Positions 16,122 to 25,480 of a stretch of DNA of 64,000 nucleotides are shown here, one piece after another (positions within the stretch are counted from its first letter, which is position 1; each line of letters begins with the position of its first letter). Both the position numbers and the translations under genes were made by a program. Source of the DNA: Pseudomonas sp. Seg1 (lineage in GTDB: Bacteria; Pseudomonadota; Gammaproteobacteria; Pseudomonadales; Pseudomonadaceae); the NCBI RefSeq assembly GCF_018326005.1, contig NZ_AP021903.1:3877501-3941500 (forward strand), given 5' to 3'. The notes under the pieces were generated by a model. It searched no databases, had not been told where the DNA came from, and worked only from the letters and a program-made list of their open reading frames with translations.

Positions 16122-17114
16122 TTAAAGGGTGCCGATGCTGTCCGGTTCAAAAGCCGCTGCAACCGGGGCGATGCCATTGACCAGCGGGGCGCCGAATTCG
16201 GCCTGGCTGATCTCGAACACATCGCCCGGTTGCGTGCGGATGCCGTCGGCAAACGACAGGGTCGCGGTGCCGAAGAAGTGAATGTGCACGTCGCCCGGAC
16301 GCAGGAACTGGCTGTATTTGAAGTGGTGGTATTCGAGGTTGGCGAGGCTGTGACACATGTTCGCCTCGCCGCTGAGAAACTCGTTCTGCCACAGCACTTC
16401 GCCGTCGCGCAGAATGCGACTGCTGCCTACAAGATGTTGAGGCAGTTCGCCGACGCGAAGTTCCGGGCCATAACTGCAACTGCGCAGTTTCGAGTGCGCG
16501 AGGTACAGGTAATTCTTGCGTTCCATGATGTGGTCGGAAAACTCGTTGCCGACCGCAAAGCCCAGCCGATACGGTTTGCCGTCCTGCCCGATGACGTAGA
16601 GCCCGGCCATCTCCGGCTCTTCGCCGGCGTCCTCGGCGAACGGCGGCAGCGGGAACGGTTGGCCCGGACGCACGACGATGCTGCCGTCGCCCTTGTAGAA
16701 CCATTCCGGCTGCACGCCGGCCTGCCCCGCCGCCGGTTTGCCACCCTCCACGCCCCATTTGAAGATGCGCATGGTGTCGGTCATCGTCGCTTCGTCGCCC
16801 GCTTGCTGATGCATTTTGTCCCGGGCCGAAGCACTGCCCAAATGCGTCAGACCGGTGCCACTGACCAGCGTGTGCGCCGGGTCCGGATGATCGAGCGGCG
16901 GCAGGATGCGCAGGTCTTTGAGCAACTGCGCATAGTCGTGGCTGATACCCAGGCCGAGGGTGTGTACTTGCCGTTCGAGGGTGCTGCCAGCCTCGATGGC
17001 GGCCAGCGCCAGATCGCGGGTGCTGCGGGCGTCTTGCACTTCGCGCACGAGACCGTCCTCGACCACGCCGACGCGGCGCTCGCCGTTGCTTAATTCGAAT
17101 TGAACCAGATGCAT
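16122..17114 (-). CDS. AraD1/GguC-like FAH-family dehydratase
   Basis: A 330-residue fumarylacetoacetate-hydrolase-fold protein (starts MHLVQFELSNGERRVGVV). Late motifs EFSDH, LRSCSYGPEL and GTATLSFADG fit the AraD1 group, assigned to dehydration of 2-keto-3-deoxy-pentonates (L-arabonate route) to the semialdehyde. Its neighbours are exactly the steps before (18784) and after (14532). GGAGAAG precedes the ATG at 17114. A REP pair lies between it and the MFS gene, but the same operon is likely. Confidence 0.88.
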   Translation of the reverse strand: MHLVQFELSNGERRVGVVEDGLVREVQDARSTRDLALAAIEAGSTLERQVHTLGLGISHDYAQLLKDLRILPPLDHPDPAHTLVSGTGLTHLGSASARDKMHQQAGDEATMTDTMRIFKWGVEGGKPAAGQAGVQPEWFYKGDGSIVVRPGQPFPLPPFAEDAGEEPEMAGLYVIGQDGKPYRLGFAVGNEFSDHIMERKNYLYLAHSKLRSCSYGPELRVGELPQHLVGSSRILRDGEVLWQNEFLSGEANMCHSLANLEYHHFKYSQFLRPGDVHIHFFGTATLSFADGIRTQPGDVFEISQAEFGAPLVNGIAPVAAAFEPDSIGTL

Positions 17115-17148
17115 GTTCTTCTCCTATTCCTTCGAAAACACCGCTGAT

Positions 17149-17243
17149 CCCTGTGGGAGCTGGCTTGCCAGCGATGGCGGCGGCACATTCAGCATTGATG
17201 TGACTGACAGATTGCTATCGCTGGCAAGCCAGCTCCCACAGGG
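17149..17243. repeat. REP pair, type A
   Basis: Two inverted GGGAGCTGGCTTGCCAGC units around the centre CACATTCAGCATTGATGTGA. It sits between the transporter and AraD1 genes of one operon and could shape the relative mRNA levels. Confidence 0.92.
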
Positions 17244-17267
17244 TTTGCGGTGATGGATCGTTTGATA

Positions 17268-18590
17268 TCAGGTTCGCGTGGCACCACGGGCGCTGGCAGC
17301 AAACTGGTCGACTGGCAGGACGTGTTTACGTTCCAGCACACGGTAGACGATTCCGGTCAGGATCAACCCGAACACCATCACCCCGGAGAGGAAGTACAGA
17401 CCTGAAGCCAGATTCCCGGTGTACTCCTTCAACGCACCAATCACGAACGGTCCGATGTACCCGCCAAGATTCCCCACCGAGTTGATCAGTGCGATCCCCG
17501 CCGCCGCACTCGCGCCAGCAAAGAACCGCCCTGGCAAAGTCCAGAACACCGCCGTACAGGAAAACAGCGCGAAAGCGACCAGGCACAGCGCCGCCAGTTG
17601 CGCTACCGGTAACGACAGCCACGCGCTCATGAACAGGCCAATCGCACCGAGCACGTAGAGCACGGCGAGATGGCCGTAGCGATCATTCATACGGTCGGAA
17701 CTGCGCGGCACGATCAGCAAGCCGATGATCCCGAAGATGTATGGCACCGACGATACAAAACCGGTGACCAGATCGCTGCCACCGAACTGCTTGATAAGCG
17801 TCGGTAGCCACAAACCGAGCCCATAAATGCTCAACGTCACCGGCAGATAAAACAGCGCCAGCAGCAACACTCGCTTGTCTTTCAGCGCATGCAGCGGATT
17901 GCCGTGACGGGTCTGACCGTATGCCTGCAAATCCTTTTTCAGCTCGCCGGTCAGCCAGTCTTTCTCGGCCTGATCCATCCATTTCACTTGTTGCGGGCCA
18001 TCCGGCAACCAGCGCAGTACCGGCCAGGTCAGCAGGATCGCCGGGGTGCCGATGACGATGAACAGCCACTGCCAGCCATGCAGCCCAAGGATGCCGTCCA
18101 TGCCCAGCAGGCCGCCGGACACCGGGCCGGTAATCATCATCGCGATGGGTTGCGAGAGGATGAACAGGCCAAGGATCTTGCCGCGATGGCGCACCGGGAA
18201 CCATTGGGTGATGTAGTACAGAACGCCGGGGAAGAACCCCGCCTCCGCCGCGCCGAGCAGAAAGCGCATCACGTAGAAACTGTGCGGCCCCTGGACGAAG
18301 GCCATGCCGATGGTGATGGCGCCCCAGGTAATCATGATCCGCGCAAACCAGCGCCGCGCACCGAAGCGTTCGAGCATCAGGTTGCTGGGGATTTCGAGGA
18401 GAAAGTAGCCGATGAAAAACAGCCCGGCGCCGAGACCGTAGGCGGCGTCGCCGATGCCGATGTCGGCGCCCATGTGCAGCTTGGCGAAGCCGACGGCGGA
18501 GCGATCCACATAGGCGATCAGGTATAGCAGGATCAGGAAGGGAATCAGTTTCAGCGTAATGCGCCGGATCAGCCGCAGTTCCTGGCTCAT
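17268..18590 (-). CDS. MFS transporter, sugar-acid (ACS) type
   Basis: A 440-residue major facilitator with 12 predicted membrane segments. The first, LIPFLILLYLIAYVDRSAVGFAK, contains the DR signature of anion:cation symporters, and the loop GARRWFARI follows segment 2. Such carriers import hexuronates, galactonate or other sugar acids with protons. It is the first gene of the minus-strand operon with AraD1 and KGSADH and diverges from the dehydratase gene, which points to import of the pentonate used by this pathway. The GntR sites at 18684 and 18759 lie upstream. Confidence 0.88.
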   Translation of the reverse strand: MSQELRLIRRITLKLIPFLILLYLIAYVDRSAVGFAKLHMGADIGIGDAAYGLGAGLFFIGYFLLEIPSNLMLERFGARRWFARIMITWGAITIGMAFVQGPHSFYVMRFLLGAAEAGFFPGVLYYITQWFPVRHRGKILGLFILSQPIAMMITGPVSGGLLGMDGILGLHGWQWLFIVIGTPAILLTWPVLRWLPDGPQQVKWMDQAEKDWLTGELKKDLQAYGQTRHGNPLHALKDKRVLLLALFYLPVTLSIYGLGLWLPTLIKQFGGSDLVTGFVSSVPYIFGIIGLLIVPRSSDRMNDRYGHLAVLYVLGAIGLFMSAWLSLPVAQLAALCLVAFALFSCTAVFWTLPGRFFAGASAAAGIALINSVGNLGGYIGPFVIGALKEYTGNLASGLYFLSGVMVFGLILTGIVYRVLERKHVLPVDQFAASARGATRT

Positions 18591-18683
18591 GAGATCGGTC
18601 TCCGATTGTTGTTTTTATAGAACCTCGGGGGACGCCTCTCACGAAAAACCGTCAGGGCCATCCCTCCGTCGAAAACGACTATA

Positions 18684-18694
18684 TAGTAATACTA
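18684..18694. promoter_or_regulatory. FadR/GntR-type operator
   Basis: TAGTAATACTA matches the TNGTNNNACNA pattern of FadR-subfamily GntR regulators and is nearly palindromic. It lies in the divergent promoter region 94 bases before the MFS start. Confidence 0.6.
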
Positions 18695-18758
18695 ATTACC
18701 CAACAACACTTCCAAACCGTCGATTTTGCGCTTATGTTAGGCCATAGCTCGAACACTA

Positions 18759-18769
18759 TAGTCATACAA
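18759..18769. promoter_or_regulatory. FadR/GntR-type operator
   Basis: TAGTCATACAA also matches TNGTNNNACNA, 14 bases before the dehydratase start codon, a position where a bound repressor would block transcription. Confidence 0.6.
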
Positions 18770-18783
18770 TAAGAGAATCGATC

Positions 18784-20520
18784 ATGTCTGATAAGAAACC
18801 CACCCTGCGCTCCGCCCAATGGTTTGGCACGGCCGACAAGAACGGCTTCATGTACCGCAGCTGGATGAAGAATCAGGGCATCGCCGACCACCAGTTTCAT
18901 GGCAAGCCGATCATCGGCATCTGCAACACCTGGTCGGAACTGACCCCGTGCAACGCGCACTTCCGCCAGATCGCGGAGCACGTCAAACGCGGGGTGATCG
19001 AGGCCGGTGGTTTCCCGGTGGAATTCCCGGTGTTCTCCAATGGCGAATCGAACCTGCGCCCGACCGCGATGCTGACGCGCAACCTGGCGAGCATGGACGT
19101 TGAAGAAGCGATTCGCGGCAACCCGATTGACGGCGTGGTGCTGCTGACCGGTTGCGACAAAACCACCCCGGCGCTGCTGATGGGCGCGGCCAGTTGCGAC
19201 GTGCCGGCCATCGTCGTGACCGGCGGGCCGATGCTCAACGGCAAGCACAAAGGCAAGGACATCGGCTCCGGCACTGTGGTCTGGCAGCTCAGCGAACAGG
19301 TCAAGGCCGGCACCATCACCATTGACGATTTTCTGGCGGCCGAGGGCGGCATGTCGCGTTCCGCGGGCACCTGCAACACCATGGGCACCGCGTCGACCAT
19401 GGCCTGCATGGCGGAAGCTCTCGGCACTTCCCTGCCGCACAACGCGGCGATTCCGGCGGTGGATGCGCGGCGTTATGTGTTGGCACACATGTCCGGTATG
19501 CGTGCCGTGGAGATGGTTCGCGAGGATCTGAAACTGTCGAAGATTCTGACCAAGGAAGCCTTCGAGAACGCTATTCGGGTCAACGCTGCCATCGGCGGCT
19601 CGACCAACGCGGTGATTCACTTGAAAGCCATCGCCGGACGCATCGGTGTAGAGCTGGATCTGGACGACTGGACGCGCATCGGGCGCGGCATGCCGACCAT
19701 CGTCGACCTGCAACCGTCCGGGCGTTTCCTGATGGAAGAGTTCTATTACGCCGGGGGGCTACCTGCGGTGCTACGCCGTCTCGGTGAAGCCAATCTGATC
19801 CCTAATCCGAACGCATTGACCGTCAATGGCAAGTCCATCGGCGAGAACACCAAGGACGCGCCGATCTATGGCGAGGACGAAGTGATCCGCACGCTCGACA
19901 ATCCGATCCGCGCCGACGGTGGGATTTGCGTGTTGCGCGGCAACCTGGCGCCACTCGGCGCGGTGCTCAAGCCGTCCGCCGCCACCCCGGAACTGATGCA
20001 ACATCGTGGCCGTGCGGTGGTGTTCGAGAACTTCGACATGTACAAGGCGCGGATCAACGATCCGGAACTGGATGTCGATAAAGATTCCATTCTGGTGATG
20101 AAGAACTGCGGGCCGAAGGGTTATCCGGGCATGGCCGAGGTCGGCAACATGGGGCTGCCGGCGAAGCTGTTGGCGCAGGGTGTGACCGACATGGTGCGCA
20201 TTTCTGACGCGCGGATGAGCGGCACGGCGTACGGCACCGTGGTTTTGCACGTAGCGCCGGAAGCAGCGGCTGGTGGGCCTTTGGCAACGGTCAAGGAAGG
20301 CGACTGGATCGAGCTGGATTGCGCGACCGGACGTTTGCATCTGGATATTCCGGATGCCGAGCTGGCGGCGCGCATGGCCGATCTGCAACCGCCGCAGCAA
20401 TTGTTGGTGGGCGGGTATCGTCAGCTGTACATCGAGCATGTGCTGCAGGCGGATCAGGGCTGTGATTTTGACTTCCTGGTCGGGTGCCGAGGCGCCGAAG
20501 TGCCACGCCATTCCCACTAA
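18784..20520 (+). CDS. L-arabinonate-type dehydratase (IlvD/Edd family)
   Basis: A 578-residue iron-sulfur dehydratase that removes water from a sugar acid to give the 2-keto-3-deoxy acid. Fe-S and active-site motifs are visible: GICNTW (C47), TGCDKTTPA (C124), AGTCNTMGTAST (about C197), and the C-terminal SDARMSGTAYG. Overall form (QWFGTADKNGFMYRSW start) matches L-arabonate/D-fuconate/D-galactonate dehydratases rather than IlvD or Edd proper. It is divergent from the MFS/AraD1/KGSADH operon. The exact substrate isomer cannot be read from sequence. Confidence 0.93.
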   Translation: MSDKKPTLRSAQWFGTADKNGFMYRSWMKNQGIADHQFHGKPIIGICNTWSELTPCNAHFRQIAEHVKRGVIEAGGFPVEFPVFSNGESNLRPTAMLTRNLASMDVEEAIRGNPIDGVVLLTGCDKTTPALLMGAASCDVPAIVVTGGPMLNGKHKGKDIGSGTVVWQLSEQVKAGTITIDDFLAAEGGMSRSAGTCNTMGTASTMACMAEALGTSLPHNAAIPAVDARRYVLAHMSGMRAVEMVREDLKLSKILTKEAFENAIRVNAAIGGSTNAVIHLKAIAGRIGVELDLDDWTRIGRGMPTIVDLQPSGRFLMEEFYYAGGLPAVLRRLGEANLIPNPNALTVNGKSIGENTKDAPIYGEDEVIRTLDNPIRADGGICVLRGNLAPLGAVLKPSAATPELMQHRGRAVVFENFDMYKARINDPELDVDKDSILVMKNCGPKGYPGMAEVGNMGLPAKLLAQGVTDMVRISDARMSGTAYGTVVLHVAPEAAAGGPLATVKEGDWIELDCATGRLHLDIPDAELAARMADLQPPQQLLVGGYRQLYIEHVLQADQGCDFDFLVGCRGAEVPRHSH

Positions 20521-20530
20521 CACCGCCGTC

Positions 20531-20624
20531 CCCTGTGGGAGCTGGCTTGCCAGCGATTACGGTCTTTCAGCTGACATTCATGTTGACTGACACTCCGCCA
20601 TCGCTGGCAAGCCAGCTCCCACAT
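20531..20624. repeat. REP pair, type A
   Basis: Inverted GGGAGCTGGCTTGCCAGC units with the centre CTGACATTCATGTTGACTGA, between the dehydratase and GntR genes. Confidence 0.92.
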
Positions 20625-20707
20625 TTGCTTTTTGTATACGCCTCAAGATTGTGTCGTGCCTGCTATGATGCGCGCCATCTCCATCGCTCAGGATCGCGCC
20701 GTTCCCC

Positions 20708-21427
20708 ATGGATTACCGCAAACCTTCCGACCGTAAAAGCATGCACTCGCGCATCGTCCAGGAACTGGGCATGCAGATCGTCTCCGGACGCTTTTTGCCC
20801 GATGACAAACTGCCCGCCGAAGCCTTGCTCTGCGAGGAGTACGCGGTCAGTCGGCCGGTGTTGCGTGAAGCCACGCGGGTGCTGGTGGCCAAGGGGCTGG
20901 TGTATTCCAAACCGCGTGTCGGCACGGTGGTCAAGGCTCGGCGCGAGTGGCACATGCTCGATCCGGATGTGCTGCACTGGCTGATGCAAAGCAGCCCGCA
21001 GAATGAGTTTTTCAACGTGCTGACCAGCGTGCGCAGCATCATCGAACCCGCCGCCGCCGCCCTCGCCGCCCAACATGCGACCGAGGCCGACATTGCCCTC
21101 ATCGGCGAAGCCTACCAACGCATGGAAGCGGCGCCGACGCCGGAAGCCCTGTTGCAACCGGATCTGGACTTTCATAGCCGGATTGCCGATGCGACGCACA
21201 ATGATTTGCTGGCGAACTTGTGCAACATGCTGTCTGTGGCGATTGCCGAAGCGTTGAAGCATTCGAATCAACGGCCGAATCTGCATGAATTGGCGTTGCC
21301 TCGGCACAAGGCGATTCTCACCGCGATCGAAAATCGCGATGCGTTGGGGGCACGGCATGCGACGTTGGTGCAGTTGGATGATGCGCGGAGTGCGCTCAGC
21401 GTCGTGCTAGGCACAGAACTTTCCTGA
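20708..21427 (+). CDS. GntR-family regulator, FadR/FCD subfamily
   Basis: A 239-residue regulator. The N-terminal winged helix (residues about 10-75) has the typical SGRFLPDDKLPAEALLCEEY and SRPVLREATRVLVAKGLV pattern; the C-terminal FCD domain follows, with the metal-ligand segment DLDFHSRIADATHN. FCD domains bind small acids such as sugar acids. It follows the dehydratase gene and probably represses the pentonate genes through the sites at 18684 and 18759. The REP pair in between suggests some independent transcription. Confidence 0.9.
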   Translation: MDYRKPSDRKSMHSRIVQELGMQIVSGRFLPDDKLPAEALLCEEYAVSRPVLREATRVLVAKGLVYSKPRVGTVVKARREWHMLDPDVLHWLMQSSPQNEFFNVLTSVRSIIEPAAAALAAQHATEADIALIGEAYQRMEAAPTPEALLQPDLDFHSRIADATHNDLLANLCNMLSVAIAEALKHSNQRPNLHELALPRHKAILTAIENRDALGARHATLVQLDDARSALSVVLGTELS

Positions 21428-21437
21428 ACACCAAAGA

Positions 21438-21533
21438 ACCTGTGGGAGCTGGCTTGCCAGCGATGAGGGCTTAGCATTCAACATTGCTGTTGGATGTTAG
21501 TCCGCTATCGCTGGCAAGCCAGCTCCCACAGGG
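21438..21533. repeat. REP pair, type A
   Basis: Inverted GGGAGCTGGCTTGCCAGC units around GCATTCAACATTGCTGTTGG, in the convergent gap between GntR and the RND gene. Confidence 0.92.
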
Positions 21534-21555
21534 TTTTGTGTGGATCATAAGATGT

Positions 21556-21586
21556 AAAAAAGCCGCAACCCTGAGGTTGCGGCTTT
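21556..21586 (-). terminator. Rho-independent terminator of the RND operon
   Basis: AAAGCCGCAACC and GGTTGCGGCTTT pair over 12 bases around a CTGA loop (21559-21586). On the minus strand the stem is followed by six T, 20 bases after the RND stop. Confidence 0.9.
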
Positions 21587-21605
21587 GTCGTTTCAGCCTT
21601 GCAGA

Positions 21606-23990
21606 TCAGTGAGCAAACAGCGAGTTGCCCTTCTGCCCCGCCAGCTTCTCCGGTTTGATCAGGAACTTGGCCAGTGCCGGCAACAGCCACAGCGCACCGA
21701 ACATGTTCCACAGCAGCATGAAGGTCAGCATCAGGCCCATGTCGGCCTGGAACTTGATCGCCGAGAAGATCCAGGTGCACACGCCGATGGCCAGGCACAG
21801 ACCGGTGAACAGCACCGCTTTACCGGTGGATTTCAGGGTCTGGTAATAGGCCTCCTGCAACGGCAGACCGGCACGCAGGAAGCTTTCCAGGCGGCTGTAG
21901 ATGTAGATGCCGTAGTCGACACCAATCCCCACACCCAGCGCCACCACCGGCAGCGTGGCGACTTTCACGCCGATGCCCATGAACGCCATCAGCGCGTTGC
22001 CGAGTACCGAGGTCAGCACCAGCGGCAACACGATGCACAGGGTCGCCGCCCACGAGCGGAAGGTGATCATGCACATCACCGCCACGCAGATGTACACCAG
22101 GATCAAGATGGTCAGCTCAGCCTGTTTGATGACTTCGTTGGTGGCCGCTTCGATCCCGGCATTACCGGCAGCGAGGATGAATTCCAGACCGTCCTTGTTG
22201 TTGTCCTTGGCGAATTCCTGCACCGCATGCACCGCACGATCGAGGGTTTCGGCCTTGTGATCGTTGAGGAACACCAGCACCGGCGCCAGCGAGCAACTGT
22301 TGTTGTACAGACCGTCAGCGCGAGCAATCGAGTTGTTCAGCACATCCGGGTTACGCGACAGGGTTTCCCATTTCAGGTTGCCCTCGTTCATGCCCTTGAT
22401 CATCTGCTTGGACACAGTCACCAGCGAGATCGCCGACTGCACGCCCTCGGTGTTCTGCATCTTCCACATCAGCTCGTCGATTGGCGCCATGGCCTCAAAG
22501 CGTGAACAGCCTTCAGCCTTGGTCTTGACCATCACCACCAGCACGTCGGAACTGGTCGAGTAGTTGTTGATGATGAAGTTGTTGTCCTTGTTGTAGCGCG
22601 AGTCCGGGCGCAGTTCCGGCGCGCCCTGGTCGAGGTCACCGATTTTCAGGTTCTGGCTGTACCAGAGGCCGCCGCCGAAGGCGATCAGCGCCAGCACTAC
22701 CGAGATGCGTGCGACTTTCGGGTTGGCGAAGTTCGACAGCAGGCGCCAGAACGGGTGTTCGCGGTTCGCGTCCTTCTTGCTCTTGGCAATCGCCCGCTTG
22801 CTGATGCCGACATAGGAAATCGCTACCGGCAGCAGGATCAGGTTGGTGAACACGATCACTGCCACGCCGATCGACGCGCCGATGGCCAGTTCACGGATCA
22901 CGCCGATGTCGATGATCAACAAGGTGATGAAGCCCACCGCATCCGCGAGAATCGCGATCATCCCCGGCAGGAACAGTTGCCGGAAGGTGCGTCGCGCTGC
23001 GGTCAGGGCGTTATCGGCCTCACTGGATTGCAGGGCGATACCGTTGATCTTCTGCACGCCGTGGGAAATGCCGATGGCGAAAATCAGGAACGGCACCAGC
23101 ATCGAATACGGATCGAGCCCAAAGCCGAAGAAGTGCATCAGGCCGAGCTGCCAGACCACCGCCACCAGTGTCGTGCTCAACACCGCGATGGTGCTGCGCA
23201 AGCAATTGGTGAACCACAACAGCAGGATCAGGGTGATGACGAAGGCGATGCCGAAGAACATCACCACCATCACCAGCCCGTCGATCAGGTCACCGACCTT
23301 CTTGGCGAAACCGACGATGTGGATCTTGACGTTAGGGTTCTGCGCTTCGAACTTGTTGCGGATCTTGTCTTCGAGTTCATGGGAGAACTTGCGGTAGTCC
23401 AGCGCCAGCAACTTGCCCTGGTCATCCGGGTCCGGATAGGACTCCAGCAACGGGATGTCGACAATGCTCGACTTGAAGTCGTTGGCCACCAGACGCCCGA
23501 CCTGACCGGACTTGAGCACGTTATTGCGCAGCAGGTCGAGGCTGTCCTGCGAGCCGTTGTAGCTCTGCGGGATCACTTCGCCGCCGGCAAAACCTTCTTC
23601 GGTCACTTCGGTCCAGCGTACGCTCGGGCTCCACAGCGACTTGAGGCCGGAACGGTCGACGCCGGAGATGTAGAACACCTCGTCGTTGATCTGACGCAGG
23701 GTCTCCATGTACTCCTTGGAGAAGATGTCGCCGTCGGTGGCTTCCACCGAAATCCGCACGGTGTTGCCCAGGTTCGCCAGATCGTTGCGGTGCTCCATCA
23801 TCTTCTCGATGAACGGATGCTTGAGCGGGATCATTTTTTCGAAGCTGGTAGACGGCCGGATCAGCGTGGCCTGCCAGAACAGGAAAATACTGACCACCAG
23901 ACAGATAAGGATCACGGCCGGCCGGTTGTTGAAAATCAGACGTTCGAGGAACGTCGCCTTGTCCTGCTGAGGAGTGATCAAGGAAGTCAT
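21606..23990 (-). CDS. RND/MMPL-family membrane transporter
   Basis: A 794-residue protein with two membrane blocks (one segment near residues 27-45, then groups of five to six after about 225 and about 630), each preceded by a large periplasmic loop: the RND/MMPL layout (FLIFAIGISHGVQKING and VALGVGIGVDYGIYI are the sterol-sensing-like motifs). Related proteins export lipids or hydrophobic compounds. It overlaps the YCF48 gene by ATGA. In many bacteria this pair comes with DUF1302 and DUF1329 genes, which are not present here. Substrate unknown. Confidence 0.87.
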   Translation of the reverse strand: MTSLITPQQDKATFLERLIFNNRPAVILICLVVSIFLFWQATLIRPSTSFEKMIPLKHPFIEKMMEHRNDLANLGNTVRISVEATDGDIFSKEYMETLRQINDEVFYISGVDRSGLKSLWSPSVRWTEVTEEGFAGGEVIPQSYNGSQDSLDLLRNNVLKSGQVGRLVANDFKSSIVDIPLLESYPDPDDQGKLLALDYRKFSHELEDKIRNKFEAQNPNVKIHIVGFAKKVGDLIDGLVMVVMFFGIAFVITLILLLWFTNCLRSTIAVLSTTLVAVVWQLGLMHFFGFGLDPYSMLVPFLIFAIGISHGVQKINGIALQSSEADNALTAARRTFRQLFLPGMIAILADAVGFITLLIIDIGVIRELAIGASIGVAVIVFTNLILLPVAISYVGISKRAIAKSKKDANREHPFWRLLSNFANPKVARISVVLALIAFGGGLWYSQNLKIGDLDQGAPELRPDSRYNKDNNFIINNYSTSSDVLVVMVKTKAEGCSRFEAMAPIDELMWKMQNTEGVQSAISLVTVSKQMIKGMNEGNLKWETLSRNPDVLNNSIARADGLYNNSCSLAPVLVFLNDHKAETLDRAVHAVQEFAKDNNKDGLEFILAAGNAGIEAATNEVIKQAELTILILVYICVAVMCMITFRSWAATLCIVLPLVLTSVLGNALMAFMGIGVKVATLPVVALGVGIGVDYGIYIYSRLESFLRAGLPLQEAYYQTLKSTGKAVLFTGLCLAIGVCTWIFSAIKFQADMGLMLTFMLLWNMFGALWLLPALAKFLIKPEKLAGQKGNSLFAH

Positions 23991-25030
23991 AGCCCCGCCT
24001 TCTTATTATTGATCTCGGCGCCGTTTGGCAGTGTGGTGTGCACACCGCCCTGCCCGGTCAGAATCAGGTTGCCGTCGCCAGCCGCAGTGACCGAGGACAG
24101 CGAAATGCGATCCGGGCGGTTGAACACGCTGAAGGTTTCGCCATTGTCGCTACTGCTGATCACCGAACCGCCGTTGCCGACGATGACGATGGAGCCGTCC
24201 GCCAGCAGCGTGGCGCCGGACAGGCCGAACTCCAGCGCACCGCGCGCGGCTTTCAGTTCGACCTGTTCCCAAGTGCTGCCGAAATCGGTGGAGCGGTAAA
24301 GGTTGCCGCGCAGACCGTAGGCCAGCAGGGTCTGCGCTTGCGCGGTGCCGATCACGCCGAACAGCGAGCCCTCGTACGGGCCTTCGAGTTTTTCCCAGGT
24401 CTGGCCCCAGTCGGCGGAGCGGAACATGCTGCCGGACTCGCCGACGATGAACAGCCCGGCGTCTTTCACCGCCGCGATGGCGTTGAGGTGGAACTGGTCT
24501 TCGTTGTCGAGGCGGTCGCTGACGTCTTCCCAGTGTTTGCCGCCGTCGGTGGTTTCCAGCAGCGCGCCATACGCGCCCACGGCGAGGCCGCTGTTGACGT
24601 CCTTGAACCAGACGTCGAGCAGCGGCGATTCACGTTTGAGGTCTTCGAATTGCTTGGTCCAGGTCAGACCGCCGTCTTCGCTGGCGAGAATCTGCGCGTC
24701 ATGGCCGACCGCCCAGCCGTGCTTGTCGTCGACAAAGTACACCGCCGTGAGCAGTTGCCGGCTCGGCACCTTGGCTTGAGTCCAGGTCTTGCCCTGGTCA
24801 TCGGAATAGACGATGTGCCCGCGATCTCCGACCGCCACCAGCCGCGTTCCGGCGTGGACAACATCGAGAATCAGGCTTTTCGTGGCTTTGGCGGATTCGG
24901 TGGCGTACACCACGTCGGCCGGGGCCTCGGCGGCGATCACAGGTGCCGACAACGTGGCGAAGCCCAGCAGAGAGAGTGCTGTGGCCAGCAACGCGGTGTT
25001 GCGTAACGCCGGCGGGCGGCAACGACTCAT
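23987..25030 (-). CDS. YCF48-related beta-propeller protein, exported
   Basis: A 347-residue protein with a signal peptide (LLATALSLLGFATLSAPVIAA) and repeated BNR/YCF48 blades recognisable by SDDQGKTWTQ, SEDGGLTWTK, TTDGGKHWED, SADWGQTWEK and STDFGSTWEQ. YCF48 propellers act as assembly or docking factors. It is translated just before the RND protein and probably forms the periplasmic partner of that transporter. Confidence 0.88.
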   Translation of the reverse strand: MSRCRPPALRNTALLATALSLLGFATLSAPVIAAEAPADVVYATESAKATKSLILDVVHAGTRLVAVGDRGHIVYSDDQGKTWTQAKVPSRQLLTAVYFVDDKHGWAVGHDAQILASEDGGLTWTKQFEDLKRESPLLDVWFKDVNSGLAVGAYGALLETTDGGKHWEDVSDRLDNEDQFHLNAIAAVKDAGLFIVGESGSMFRSADWGQTWEKLEGPYEGSLFGVIGTAQAQTLLAYGLRGNLYRSTDFGSTWEQVELKAARGALEFGLSGATLLADGSIVIVGNGGSVISSSDNGETFSVFNRPDRISLSSVTAAGDGNLILTGQGGVHTTLPNGAEINNKKAGL

Positions 25031-25242
25031 AGACCTTCCCCTATTTATTATTGTTAGGCCATCTGGCCTTCAAGGGCGCCGCAAGTGTGCTCCAGTGATG
25101 GCTGGTCAGAAGCATAGTCCTGAAACCCGCAATCCAGAGCCACTTCGGAAGCTGGCCCATCCTATCGGGCTTTAGAAACGTCTGACAATCGGCGCCACGT
25201 TATCTTTTGTTAACCAAAAGCGGCCCGCTATTGCCGAGATAT

Positions 25243-25341
25243 TCCCCTTGTAGGAGTGAGCCTGCTCGCGATAGCGGTGTGTCAGTTAGCAATTGTTCAG
25301 TTGACACACCGCTATCGCGAGCAGGCTCACTCCTACAAGGG
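25243..25341. repeat. REP pair, type B
   Basis: TAGGAGTGAGCCTGCTCGCG and its inverted copy surround a short centre. It occupies part of the 450-base divergent gap before the AA_synth operon; the rest holds the operator at 25429. Confidence 0.92.
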
Positions 25342-25428
25342 ATCGTGGGGGCTTCGGGATTTGAATGCATGACCATTCGCCGGAGTGATGCGGCAAATCT
25401 TGTGAGGGGGACTTGCACGATCAGTATT

Positions 25429-25440
25429 ATGGTATACCAT
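25429..25440. promoter_or_regulatory. Operator, TGGTATACCA palindrome (site 1)
   Basis: ATGGTATACCAT is a perfect 12-base palindrome inside TATTATGGTATACCATCATA, 41 bases before the AA_synth start codon. Near-identical sites stand before the RibBA-like and ABC genes, so it is likely bound by the GntR protein encoded at 29495. Confidence 0.72.
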
Positions 25441-25480
25441 CATACGCACAGACACTCTCAATCCCCCAACGGAGCAGCTC

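Noticed and set aside
14202..17093. A 963-codon open frame on the plus strand
   Set aside because: It runs antisense to the lactonase-partner, KGSADH and AraD1 genes, which have strong family motifs. Long antisense frames are common in GC-rich DNA; the translation is low-complexity and rich in Arg, Gln and His.
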